From: Streptomyces rhizoryzae
GTDB taxonomy: Bacteria; Actinomycetota; Actinomycetes; Streptomycetales; Streptomycetaceae
Reading direction: 5' to 3'
Assembly: GCF_023155275.1 (NCBI RefSeq)
Contig: NZ_JALMUV010000018.1
Location: 1-64,000 of the forward strand
Length of the DNA stretch: 64,000 bases
The notes below the pieces were generated by a model that saw only the letters and a list, made by a program, of their open reading frames with translations, ran no database searches and was not told where the DNA came from. The translations under genes were made by a program, and so were the position numbers. Below are positions 1 through 7,614 of this stretch, one piece after another; position 1 is the stretch's first letter; the number at the start of each line of letters is the position of its first letter.

Positions 1-26
1 TTGAAGCGCGTGTCCGTGAAACCCAT
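1..26 (-). CDS. hyi: Start of a leftward gene, probably hydroxypyruvate isomerase (partial)
   Basis: On the minus strand an AAGGAG ribosome site (about 44-38) is followed 11 bases later by ATG at 26-24, and the frame stays open to the window edge. Only eight codons are visible (MGFTDTRF). From memory this matches the N-terminus of streptomycete hydroxypyruvate isomerase-like TIM-barrel proteins, which begin MG[YF]xDQRF and continue into VNLS. Such an enzyme interconverts hydroxypyruvate and tartronate semialdehyde in glyoxylate utilisation, which suits a position beside urate genes. The identification rests on eight residues and on context, so it is tentative. Confidence 0.5.
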
Positions 27-41
27 AGGGCCCGGCGCTCC

Positions 42-77
42 TTCCGGATAGCGGAACTTACTTTCTGCGTAATGGAA
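42..77. promoter_or_regulatory. Tandem inverted-repeat operator sites (motif A)
   Basis: Two sites of the same form lie 21 bp apart centre to centre: TTCCG-N5-CGGAA at 42-56 (perfect) and TTCTG-N5-TGGAA at 63-77 (one arm mismatch). They sit between the leftward hyi-like start and the rightward gene at 163. A closely matching site fills the malate synthase promoter spacer at 12914-12928. The form suits an IclR-type repressor dimer, but the binding protein is inferred. Confidence 0.6.
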
Positions 78-162
78 CACTGCCGGGCGGGCGGGGAAGC
101 TGTCAAGGGGGGCCGGGGGCAATTTCTGGTCGCCGGGCCGAACCGCGCGTAGGTTGAACCGC

Positions 163-447
163 GTGCGATTGAGAGTTGAGTTCACGACGGAGCCGTTCGA
201 TCTGGACGAGGCACCCGCCCACGCCGTGGTGGCCCGCGAGATCGTCACCGGCGCGGGGCTGGACGCGGTCGACGTCGGCCCGTTCGGCAACACCGCGGAG
301 GGTGACGCCGACCGGGTGCTGGGCGCGGTCGAGGCGCTGCTGAGGAAGTCCCTGGCGGCGGGCGCCACCCGGGTCTCCCTCCAGGTCAACGTGATCGGGG
401 ACGGCCGCCGGGACGGCGCGCCGGAGGGCGAGGGGGACGCGACGTGA
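163..447 (+). CDS. Small thiamine-binding-fold (UPF0045/MTH1187-like) protein
   Basis: About 94 residues. The stretch GPFGNTAEGDADRVL followed by a conserved ATRVSLQVNV strand resembles the PMGTxIEG...RV pattern of the MTH1187/YkoF thiamine-binding fold, a ferredoxin-like domain of about 100 residues. The GTG at 163 gives a natural N-terminus (MRLRVEF); a TTG at 154 is the alternative. The stop overlaps the start of the next gene (GTGA at 444-447), so the two are translationally coupled. The ligand is unknown. In this place a purine-pathway metabolite is possible, but that is speculation. Confidence 0.65.
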   Translation: MRLRVEFTTEPFDLDEAPAHAVVAREIVTGAGLDAVDVGPFGNTAEGDADRVLGAVEALLRKSLAAGATRVSLQVNVIGDGRRDGAPEGEGDAT

Positions 448-824
448 CGGAGCCCGCGGACCACCCGTTCGTGCAGGCGGTCAAACCGCTGGTGGATGCG
501 ATGGGCGGCCGGATGGTCGCACCGGAGCAGGCCCGCGGGGACGACGTCGTCCTGGCCTGGGAGGGGCAGGACCGGGTGGCCGTGCGGCTGCCCCACCTGT
601 CCGAGTCCCTCGACCACATCCTCGCGGAGCTGGAGCGCCGGCACGGGATGCCGCTGTCGGAGCTGGACCGCAGGACCAAGCAGTCGGTGGTCCGCATACT
701 GGAGAGCCGGGGTGCGTTCTCCGTCCGGCACGGGGTGGAGACGGTCGCGGGCGCCCTCGGCGTCAGCCGCTTCACCGTGTACAACTACCTGAACAGGGAA
801 AGCGCCGCGAAGAACGCCGACTGA
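444..824 (+). CDS. HTH_22 (YheO/DauR C-terminal type) DNA-binding protein
   Basis: 126 residues starting at GTG, with GAGGGGGA as ribosome site. The C-terminal half (about 70-120) runs LSELDRRTKQSVVRILESRG..., then AGALGVSRFTVYNYLN, which is the HTH_22 helix-turn-helix found at the end of YheO/DauR regulators. The N-terminal PAS_6 sensor of that family is missing. In its place are about 65 residues that could bind a ligand or the partner encoded just upstream. It lies immediately before the uraD operon, so a role in urate control is plausible but unproven. Confidence 0.65.
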   Translation: MTEPADHPFVQAVKPLVDAMGGRMVAPEQARGDDVVLAWEGQDRVAVRLPHLSESLDHILAELERRHGMPLSELDRRTKQSVVRILESRGAFSVRHGVETVAGALGVSRFTVYNYLNRESAAKNAD

Positions 825-907
825 GGCGAACGGGGCGCAACTCCCCCTCCGGTGGCCGCGAGCCGCCGTCCGGCAACCCCGGGCGGCGGCTTTTGTGTTG
901 CCGACTT

Positions 908-964
908 TTCAACAAAGTGTTGACGTGGTGTTGCCGGAGGTCTTAGCTGTTTCCAGCCAAACAG
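908..964 (+). promoter_or_regulatory. uraD operon promoter with overlapping operators
   Basis: A sigma70-like promoter is visible: -35 TTGACG (920-925), 17 bp spacer, -10 TTAGCT (943-948). The -35 is overlapped by the inverted repeat TTCAACA-AAG-TGTTGAC (908-924, motif B), which recurs before allantoinase and malate synthase. The -10 is overlapped by a perfect repeat CTGTTT-N6-AAACAG (947-964). Both positions would suit repression. Confidence 0.6.
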
Positions 965-996
965 AGCTGTCCAGCACCAGGCCACGGAGGCTTCCC

Positions 997-1509
997 GTGT
1001 CTTCGAGTACGCCCCAAGGGCTTACCCGGTTCAACACCGCCGATGCCAGCGAGGCTCAGGCCGCCCTGCACGAGGTGTGTGCCAGCCGGGCTTGGGGGAG
1101 CAAGATCGTCGCCCAGCGCCCCTACCCCACCCCCGACGCCCTGTACGCCGCGAGCGACGCCGCCATGGCCGAGCTGACCGCGGAGGACCTGGCGGAGGCG
1201 ATGGCCGGGCACCCGCCGATCGGACGGCCCAAGCCGGGCGATCCCACCTCGAACCGCGAGCAGAGCGGTATGGCCGGCGCCTCCGACGAGCTCAAGGCGG
1301 AGATGCTCGAACTCAACCTGGCCTACCAGGACAAGTTCGGGCACGTGTTCCTGATCTGCGCCTCCGGCCGTACCGGGGAGCAGATGCGCGATGCGGTCCG
1401 GGACCGGATCGACAACACGCCGGAGCAGGAACGCGAGATCGTCCGCGCGGAGCTCGGCAAGATCAACCGCATCCGCCTGAACCGCATCGCAGAAGGAGAC
1501 CCAGTATGA
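997..1509 (+). CDS. uraD: OHCU decarboxylase
   Basis: 170 residues. It catalyses the third step of urate oxidation, converting 2-oxo-4-hydroxy-4-carboxy-5-ureidoimidazoline to (S)-allantoin. The family signature with the catalytic histidine, GHPPIGRP, is at about 71-78. It is followed by the SNREQSG segment (about 85-91), the FGHVFLICASGRT segment and a C-terminal RLNRIAEGD helix. GTG at 997 was chosen because GGAGG (986-990) lies six bases upstream; the longer open frame to 895 would begin inside the promoter. The stop overlaps the ATG of uraH (ATGA), and uricase follows, so the three enzymes of urate breakdown are co-transcribed in order uraD-uraH-uox. Confidence 0.93.
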   Translation: MSSSTPQGLTRFNTADASEAQAALHEVCASRAWGSKIVAQRPYPTPDALYAASDAAMAELTAEDLAEAMAGHPPIGRPKPGDPTSNREQSGMAGASDELKAEMLELNLAYQDKFGHVFLICASGRTGEQMRDAVRDRIDNTPEQEREIVRAELGKINRIRLNRIAEGDPV

Positions 1510-1919
1510 GCAGCGAGACGGCTGCGGCGACGTCGGTGTCCACGCACATCCTGGACACCAGCGTGGGCCGCCCCGCGGAGGGCGTCGCCCTCACGCTCTC
1601 GGTGCGCTCCGGCAGCGGCGGTGCCTGGACGTCCCACGGCGCGGGGAAGACCGACGCCGACGGGCGCTGCAAGGATCTGCCGGCCCTGCCGGCGGGCACC
1701 ACCCACGTACGCATCGCGTTCGAGACCGAGGCGTACTTCGTTTCACATCAGCACAGCGAAAACCAGCAAGCCGAGGAACAGCAGGACGCCCCCGCGCTAC
1801 GGGACAGCGGAGCCTTCTTCCCGGAGGTGGCAATCACCTTTGCCGTCAAGCCGGGCGAGCACTACCACGTACCGCTGCTGCTCAACCCGTTCGGCTACTC
1901 CGTATACCGAGGGAGCTAG
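1506..1919 (+). CDS. uraH: 5-hydroxyisourate hydrolase (transthyretin-like)
   Basis: 137 residues. It hydrolyses 5-hydroxyisourate, the product of uricase, to OHCU. The N-terminal signature STHILDTSVGRPA (about 12-24) carries one active-site histidine, and the protein ends in the diagnostic tetrapeptide YRGS. There is a polar insertion (about 80-100, rich in H, Q and E), longer than in the E. coli protein, placing a flexible loop before the FFPEV strand. Start ATG 1506 has AAGGAG eight bases upstream and overlaps the uraD stop. Uricase begins seven bases after its stop. Confidence 0.93.
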   Translation: MSSETAAATSVSTHILDTSVGRPAEGVALTLSVRSGSGGAWTSHGAGKTDADGRCKDLPALPAGTTHVRIAFETEAYFVSHQHSENQQAEEQQDAPALRDSGAFFPEVAITFAVKPGEHYHVPLLLNPFGYSVYRGS

Positions 1920-1926
1920 CACCGAC

Positions 1927-2850
1927 ATGCCCACGATTCTCGGCCAGAACCAGTACGGCAAGGCGGAAAACCGCGTCGTCAAGATCACCCGCGACGGCGC
2001 CACGCACCACATCAAGGACCTCAACGTCTCGGTCGCGCTCTCGGGCGACCTGGAGGAGGTCCACCTCTCCGGCTCGAACGCCAACTGCCTGCCCACCGAC
2101 ACGACCAAGAACACCGTGTACGCCTTCGCCAAGGAGTACGGGATCGAGTCGGCCGAGCAGTTCGGCATCCACCTGGCCCGGCACTTCGTGACCAGCCAGG
2201 AGCCGATCAAGCGGGCCCGCATCCGGATCGAGGAGTACGCCTGGGAGCGTATCGAGACCGCGGACGGCAACTCCCGCTTCATCGGGGCCGAGGAGGTCAA
2301 GCACTCCTTCGTCCGCAAGGGCCAGGAGGTCCGCCTCACCGAGATCACCTTCGACGGTGAGAACTTCCAGGTCATCTCGGGTCTGAAGGACCTGATCGTG
2401 ATGAACTCCACCAACTCGGAGTTCTGGGGGTACATCAAGGACAAGTACACGACGCTGAAGGAGGCGTACGACCGCATCCTCGCCACGCAGGTGGCCAGCC
2501 GCTGGCGCTTCAACTGGACCTCCGACGAGCAGCGGATGCCCAACTGGGAGCGTTCGTACGAGCAGGTCAAGAAGCACATGCTCCAGGCGTTCGCGGAGAC
2601 GTACAGCCTCTCCCTCCAGCAGACCCTTTACCAGATGGGGTCGCGCATCATCAACAACAGGTCCGAGGTGGACGAGATCCGCTTCTCGCTCCCCAACAAG
2701 CACCACTTCCTGGTGGACCTGGAGCCGTTCGGGCTCAAGAACGACAACGAGGTCTACTACGCGGCGGACCGCCCGTACGGCCTGATCGAAGCCACTGTTC
2801 TGCGCGACGGTGTCGAAGCCCGGATCCCGATGGATCTCACCAACCTCTGA
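1927..2850 (+). CDS. uox: Urate oxidase (uricase)
   Basis: 307 residues, the normal length for the cofactor-free uricase of two T-fold domains per chain. It oxidises urate to 5-hydroxyisourate with O2, giving H2O2. Visible family marks are the YGKAENRVVKITR start, TKNTVYAFAKE with the catalytic Thr/Lys region (about 55-70), the uricase signature around MNSTNSEFWGY (about 160-170) and NKHHFLVDLEPFG near the C-terminus. There is no peroxisomal tripeptide, as expected in a bacterium. GGGAG lies 11 bases before ATG 1927. A strong hairpin after the stop (2877-2914) separates it from the permease gene. No catalase is visible to remove the peroxide. Confidence 0.95.
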   Translation: MPTILGQNQYGKAENRVVKITRDGATHHIKDLNVSVALSGDLEEVHLSGSNANCLPTDTTKNTVYAFAKEYGIESAEQFGIHLARHFVTSQEPIKRARIRIEEYAWERIETADGNSRFIGAEEVKHSFVRKGQEVRLTEITFDGENFQVISGLKDLIVMNSTNSEFWGYIKDKYTTLKEAYDRILATQVASRWRFNWTSDEQRMPNWERSYEQVKKHMLQAFAETYSLSLQQTLYQMGSRIINNRSEVDEIRFSLPNKHHFLVDLEPFGLKNDNEVYYAADRPYGLIEATVLRDGVEARIPMDLTNL

Positions 2851-2876
2851 CGGCTCTTCGACGCAACGCCGTGCCT

Positions 2877-2914
2877 CGCGTCCCCTCCCCACCCCGCAGC
2901 GGGGAGGGGACGCG
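2877..2914 (+). terminator. Perfect 14-bp hairpin between uricase and permease
   Basis: CGCGTCCCCTCCCC (2877-2890) and its exact complement (2901-2914) enclose a 10-base loop. No U-tract follows, which is usual for actinobacterial terminators. It lies inside a co-directional gene row, only 20 bases before the next start, so it may act as an attenuator that lowers permease expression relative to the enzymes. Confidence 0.6.
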
Positions 2915-2934
2915 ATTTCCGAGGGGAACGACCC

Positions 2935-4338
2935 ATGGCACAGCAAGAGCAAGCCCCGCACCACCCCGCCCCACCGGTCCACCCGGTGGATGAGAAGCCG
3001 GCCGTCAGGCGGCTGGTCCCCGCCGCGCTCCAGCACATCGCAGCGATGTACGCCGGCGTCGTCACCCCTCCGCTCATCATCGGCCAGGCCGTCGGCCTGG
3101 ACGGCGCGGGCCGGACCCGGCTGATCGCCGCGAGCCTCCTCATCGCCGGGCTCGCGACCCTGCTTCAGACGCTCGGTCTGCGCACCTTCGTCGGCAACCG
3201 CCTCCCGTTCGTCAACGCGGCCAGCTCCGCCGGCATCACCCCCATCCTCGCCATCGCCGAGAACACCGCCAAGGGGCACCAACTCCCCGCCATCTACGGC
3301 GCGGTGATGTGCGCCGGCGTCTTCTGCCTGGCGATCGGCCCGTTCTTCGGCCGGCTCCTCCGCTTCTTCCCGCCGCTGGTCACCGGCGTCGTGATCACCC
3401 TCATCGGGGTGACGCTGATGCCCGTACCGGTCGGCTGGGCGCAGGGCGGCGACAAGCACGCCGCCGACTTCGGCTCCATGAAGAACCTCGCGCTGGCCGG
3501 CTTCACCCTCCTCGTGGTGCTGCTCATCCAGCGCTTCGCCAAGGGCTTCCTCAAGCAGGTCGCGCTGCTGATCGGCCTGGTCGTCGGCACCCTCGCCGCG
3601 ATCCCGTTCGGCATGGCCGGCTTCGACGGGCTGCGCTCGGCGCCGATCGCCGCGCTGCCCACCCCGTTCGGCTTCGGAGCGCCGGAATTCCAGCCCGCCG
3701 CGATCCTGTCCCTGTGCATCGTGATGCTGGTGCTGATGACCGAGTCCTCGGCCGGCATGCTCGCCCTCGGCGAGATCTGCGACCGGAAGACCACCAGCAC
3801 CACCATCACCCGCGGTCTGCGCACCGACGGTATCGCCACTCTCCTCGGTCCCGTCTTCGGCGGCTTCCCGACCAGCGCCTTCGCGCAGAACGTCGGAGTG
3901 GTCTCGCTGACCCGGGTCCGCAGCCGCTACGTCGTCGCGCTCGCCGGCGCGGTCCTGCTGGTCCTCGGCGCCTTCCCCGTCCTGGGCGCCGTGGTCTCGC
4001 TGGTGCCGATGCCGGTCCTCGGCGGCGCGGGTATCGTCCTGTTCGGATCGATCGCGGTCAGTGGCATCCGCACGCTCTCCGAAGCAGGGCTCGAGGACAG
4101 CTCCAACATCATCCTGGTGGCCGTGTCGCTCGGCGCGGGGATCATCCCGCTGGCCGCGCCGACCTTCTACGCCGGGTTCCCCGCCTGGGCACAGACCGTG
4201 CTCGGCTCCGGAATCAGCGCCGGAGCCCTGGTCGCGGTCCTGCTCAACCTGTTCTTCAACCATCTCGGCACCCGGAGCACCGCACGGGCAGCGGTACTGT
4301 CAGCCGCCTCGCCCGGCTCCGGCACTCAAATCCCGTAG
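2935..4338 (+). CDS. NCS2 family xanthine/urate permease
   Basis: 467 residues with about 12 to 14 hydrophobic segments. It is a nucleobase:cation symporter-2 that would carry xanthine or urate in with protons. Family marks are LQHIAAMYAGVVTPPLI (TM1, about 32-48), the SAGITPILAIAENT half-helix region, the MTESSAGMLALGEI segment that carries the substrate-binding Glu, and FPTSAFAQNVGVVSLTRVRSR (the conserved QN region). It is clearly a paralogue of the permease at 6070; the two bracket the deaminase gene. Start ATG 2935 has GAGGGGAA upstream. Substrate choice between urate and xanthine cannot be fixed by reading alone. Confidence 0.9.
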   Translation: MAQQEQAPHHPAPPVHPVDEKPAVRRLVPAALQHIAAMYAGVVTPPLIIGQAVGLDGAGRTRLIAASLLIAGLATLLQTLGLRTFVGNRLPFVNAASSAGITPILAIAENTAKGHQLPAIYGAVMCAGVFCLAIGPFFGRLLRFFPPLVTGVVITLIGVTLMPVPVGWAQGGDKHAADFGSMKNLALAGFTLLVVLLIQRFAKGFLKQVALLIGLVVGTLAAIPFGMAGFDGLRSAPIAALPTPFGFGAPEFQPAAILSLCIVMLVLMTESSAGMLALGEICDRKTTSTTITRGLRTDGIATLLGPVFGGFPTSAFAQNVGVVSLTRVRSRYVVALAGAVLLVLGAFPVLGAVVSLVPMPVLGGAGIVLFGSIAVSGIRTLSEAGLEDSSNIILVAVSLGAGIIPLAAPTFYAGFPAWAQTVLGSGISAGALVAVLLNLFFNHLGTRSTARAAVLSAASPGSGTQIP

Positions 4339-4382
4339 GGCCATGCCGTGCCCAACCGCCACGGAAAGAACGAGGAAGCAAC

Positions 4383-5786
4383 ATGGCAGCATCGGCATCC
4401 CCTGACAGCGCGGTGAAGCAGCGCATCATCATCGAGAACTGCGCCATCGCGACGGTCGACGCCGACGACACCGAGTACGCCAGCGGCTACGTCGTCGTCG
4501 CCGACAACATCATCGAGTCCCTGGGCGCCGGCAAGGCGCCCGAGGGGCTGGAGAACGTCGTCCGCCGGGTGGACGGCACCGGCCACCTGGTCACCCCGGG
4601 CCTGATCAACACCCACCACCACTTCTACCAGTGGATCACCCGGGGCCTGGCCACCGACCACAACCTCTTCAACTGGCTGGTCGCGCTCTACCCGACCTGG
4701 GCCCGGATCGACGCGGCGATGCTGACCGCGGCCACCCACGGTTCGCTCGGCATGATGGTCAAGGGCGGGGTCACCACCGCCTCCGACCACCACTACGTCT
4801 TCCCGCGGGGTGCCGGCGACCTCGTCGGTGCCGAACTGGCCGCGGTCGCCGACATCGGCGCCCGGATCACCCTGGCCCGCGGCTCGATGGACCGCAGCGA
4901 GAAGGACGGCGGCCTGCCGCCGGACTTCGCCGTGGAGACCACCGAGGGCGCCCTCCTGGGCACCGAGGAGGCCATCGACAAGCACCACGACGCCTCCTTC
5001 GGCTCGATGGTGCACATCGCCGCGGCGCCCTGTTCGCCGTTCTCCATCTCCACCGAACTCCTCCGCGAGGGCGCCGCGCTCGCCCGCCGCAAGGGCGTGC
5101 GGATGCACACCCACGGCTCGGAGACCGTGGAGGAGGAGAAGTTCTGCCACGAGCTGTTCGGCATGGGCCCGACCGACTACTTCGAGTCCACCGGCTGGCT
5201 CGGCGAGGACGTGTGGATGGCGCACTGCGTCCACATGAACGACTCCGACATCGCCGCCTTCGCCCGTACGAAGACCGGCGTGGCGCACTGCCCGTCCTCC
5301 AACGCCCGGCTGGCCGCCGGCATCGCCCGCGTCCCCGACATGCTCGCGGCCGGCGTCCCGGTCGGCCTCGGCGTCGACGGCACCGCGTCCAACGAGTCCG
5401 GCGAGCTCCACACCGAGCTGCGCAACGCGCTGCTCATCAACCGCCTCGGCGCCCACCGCGAGGCCGCCCTCAACGCCCGCAAGGCGCTGCGGCTCGGCAC
5501 CTACGGCGGCGCCCAGGTCCTCGGCCGGACCAGCGAGATCGGCTCCCTGGAGCCCGGCAAGCTGGCCGACCTGGTGCTGTGGAAGCTCGACGGCCTGGGC
5601 CACTCCTCGATCGCCGACCCGGTGACCGCGCTGGTCTTCGGGCCGGCCGCCCCGGTCACGCTGTCGCTGGTCGACGGCAGGCCGGTGGTCGAGGACAACC
5701 ACCTCACCAACATCGACGAGGACGCCATCGCCCGCTCCACGCGGGCCGAGGCGCAGCGTCTGGCGCGTATCGCGGCCGAGGGCTGA
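4383..5786 (+). CDS. 8-oxoguanine deaminase (amidohydrolase)
   Basis: 467 residues of the amidohydrolase superfamily (TrzN/AtzB/8-oxoguanine deaminase subtype). The metal motif NTHHHFYQW lies at about 76-84, HTHGSET at about 238-244, the third His in MAHCVHMNDSD, and the late Asp in LGVDGTASNESGELH. The reaction would be 8-oxoguanine to urate plus ammonia, which feeds oxidised guanine into the urate operon upstream. Other deaminated purines or s-triazines are possible substrates for the superfamily. Placement between two purine permeases in a uricase cluster favours 8-oxoguanine. ATG 4383 is preceded by GAGGAAG. Confidence 0.85.
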   Translation: MAASASPDSAVKQRIIIENCAIATVDADDTEYASGYVVVADNIIESLGAGKAPEGLENVVRRVDGTGHLVTPGLINTHHHFYQWITRGLATDHNLFNWLVALYPTWARIDAAMLTAATHGSLGMMVKGGVTTASDHHYVFPRGAGDLVGAELAAVADIGARITLARGSMDRSEKDGGLPPDFAVETTEGALLGTEEAIDKHHDASFGSMVHIAAAPCSPFSISTELLREGAALARRKGVRMHTHGSETVEEEKFCHELFGMGPTDYFESTGWLGEDVWMAHCVHMNDSDIAAFARTKTGVAHCPSSNARLAAGIARVPDMLAAGVPVGLGVDGTASNESGELHTELRNALLINRLGAHREAALNARKALRLGTYGGAQVLGRTSEIGSLEPGKLADLVLWKLDGLGHSSIADPVTALVFGPAAPVTLSLVDGRPVVEDNHLTNIDEDAIARSTRAEAQRLARIAAEG

Positions 5787-5842
5787 TCCCCCCGGACGCG
5801 GCACGGCCGAAGACTCGGCCGGGAGGGACGGCTCCCGGCTGA

Positions 5843-5911
5843 GCTTGCGGACCCGAGCGGGGCCCGCAAGCGCCGGACCCGGGGGTACGGGACGATTCCC
5901 GTACCCCCGGG
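5843..5911 (+). terminator. Two consecutive hairpins after the deaminase gene
   Basis: The first hairpin pairs GCTTGCGG (5843-5850) with CCGCAAGC (5864-5871). The second is a perfect 14-bp stem, CCCGGGGGTACGGG (5878-5891) against its complement (5898-5911), with loop ACGATT. Together they probably end the urate transcript before the second permease, whose own promoter would lie in 5912-6050. Confidence 0.7.
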
Positions 5912-6069
5912 CCGGTCCACTCCCCACACCAGCCGCCCACGCGCCACAAGCGCGGCCTTCCGCACGCTCACCAGCGCTGCACCAGGCACCACCGCACCAC
6001 ATGGCACGACCTCCGTGACAGGCTCGCACCGCCGCTGACGGCGGAGCAGAAATCGACAGGAGGCCCGCA

Positions 6070-7533
6070 GTGGCCGCACCTACCGGGCAGAAGTCGGAGG
6101 GGGACCGGAAGCACCCGGTCGACGAGACCCTCCCGCCCTTCAAAATGTTCACCAGCGGCCTGCAGCACGTGGCCGCGATGTACGCGGGCGTGGTCGCCCC
6201 GCCGATGATCATCGGACCCGCCTGCGGGCTCAGCCCCACCGAGACCGCGTTCCTGATGGGCGCCAGCCTCTTCACCGCGGGTATCGCCACCCTCCTCCAG
6301 ACCCTGGGCTTCTGGAAGGTCGGAGCCAAGCTGCCGTTCGTCAACGGTGTCTCGTTCGCCGGCGTCAGCCCGATCGTCGCGATCGCCAAGGAGCACAGCC
6401 CGCACGACGCCCTGCCGGTCATCTTCGGTGCGGTGATCGTCGCCGGTGTCCTCGGCTTCCTCCTCGCGCCCTACTTCTCCAAACTGGTCCGCTTCTTCCC
6501 GCCGGTGGTCACCGGCACCGTGATCACCCTGATCGGTGTCTCGCTGCTGCCGGTCGCCTTCCGCTGGTCCCAGGGCGGCAGTGAACAGGCCGCCGGCTAC
6601 GGCTCGTTGAAGAACATCGGGATGGCCGCGGTCACCTTCCTGATCGTGCTGGTGCTGCGCCGGACGCTGCGCGGCTTCCTCCAGCAGATCGCCATCCTGC
6701 TCGGCCTGGTCGTCGGCACCCTGCTCGCCATCCCCGCCGGCCTCACCGACTTCTCGGTGCTCACCAAGGCGAGCCTGGTCGGCTTCCCGACGCCGTTCCA
6801 CTTCGGCGCCCCGCAGCTCGACGTCGCCGCGATCATCTCGATGTGCATCGTGATGCTGGTCTGCATGACCGAGTCCACCGCCGACATGCTCGCCCTCGGC
6901 AAGATCGTGGGCCGTCCCGCCGACGAGCGCACCATCGAGGGCGGCCTGCGCGCCGACACCCTCGGTACGGCGATCAGCCCGCTGTTCAACGGCTTCGCCA
7001 ACAGCGCCTTCGCCCAGAACATCGGCCTGGTGGCGATGACCAAGGTGCGCAGCCGCTTCGTGGTGGCGACCAGCGGCGGCATCCTGATCCTGCTGGGCCT
7101 GTGCCCGGTGGCCGCCTCGGTCATCTCCCTGGTGCCGCTGCCGGTCCTGGGCGGTGCGGGCATCGTACTGTTCGGCTCGGTCGCCGCCAGCGGCGTGCAG
7201 ACCCTGGCCACCGCCGCCATGGAGAAGGGCGAGAACTCCCTGATCGTGGCCGCCGCCCTGGGCATCGGGCTGATCCCCATCGCGGCGCCGGAGTTCTACC
7301 ACAACTTCCCCAAGGACCTGCTGGTCGTCCTGGACTCCGGTATCAGCACCGGCTGCCTGGTCGCCATCGTCCTCAACCTCGCCTTCAACCACCTCGGCCG
7401 GAAGCGCGCCGGCGACGCGGCCGATCCGGCCCCCGACCCGCACGCCCTGGCCGACGTCCCCGAGATCCCCCAGCAGCCCGAACGCGGCCGGATGGACGAC
7501 GGCGAGACCGCCGCCTCCGCCACCGCCCACTGA
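6070..7533 (+). CDS. Second NCS2 family purine permease
   Basis: 487 residues with the same architecture as the permease at 2935: LQHVAAMYAGVVAPPMI, SFAGVSPIVAIAKEHS, MTESTADMLALGKIVG and FANSAFAQNIGLVAMTKVRSR. It has a longer hydrophilic C-terminal tail. GTG 6070 follows AGGAGG by six bases. The two proteins differ at positions near the substrate loop (SSAGITP versus SFAGVSP), so one may prefer urate and the other xanthine or uracil. It follows a double hairpin and so is likely a separate transcript. Confidence 0.9.
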   Translation: MAAPTGQKSEGDRKHPVDETLPPFKMFTSGLQHVAAMYAGVVAPPMIIGPACGLSPTETAFLMGASLFTAGIATLLQTLGFWKVGAKLPFVNGVSFAGVSPIVAIAKEHSPHDALPVIFGAVIVAGVLGFLLAPYFSKLVRFFPPVVTGTVITLIGVSLLPVAFRWSQGGSEQAAGYGSLKNIGMAAVTFLIVLVLRRTLRGFLQQIAILLGLVVGTLLAIPAGLTDFSVLTKASLVGFPTPFHFGAPQLDVAAIISMCIVMLVCMTESTADMLALGKIVGRPADERTIEGGLRADTLGTAISPLFNGFANSAFAQNIGLVAMTKVRSRFVVATSGGILILLGLCPVAASVISLVPLPVLGGAGIVLFGSVAASGVQTLATAAMEKGENSLIVAAALGIGLIPIAAPEFYHNFPKDLLVVLDSGISTGCLVAIVLNLAFNHLGRKRAGDAADPAPDPHALADVPEIPQQPERGRMDDGETAASATAH

Positions 7534-7550
7534 CAGCCCAGCGCCACCGG

Positions 7551-7598
7551 CAACGGCCCGTACGGACCCGGCAACCGCCGTCTCCCTACGGGCCGTTG
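7551..7598. terminator. Bidirectional terminator
   Basis: A perfect 12-bp stem (CAACGGCCCGTA at 7551-7562 against 7587-7598) with a 24-base loop lies between the convergent permease and chitosanase genes. Confidence 0.65.
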
Positions 7599-7614
7599 GG
7601 CTGTGCGGGGCCCG

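Noticed and set aside
1882..4263. 793-codon open frame on the minus strand across uricase and permease genes
   Set aside because: It is the complement of well-supported genes, is low complexity (Asp/Glu/Arg/Gly), and has no ribosome site; a GC-bias shadow.
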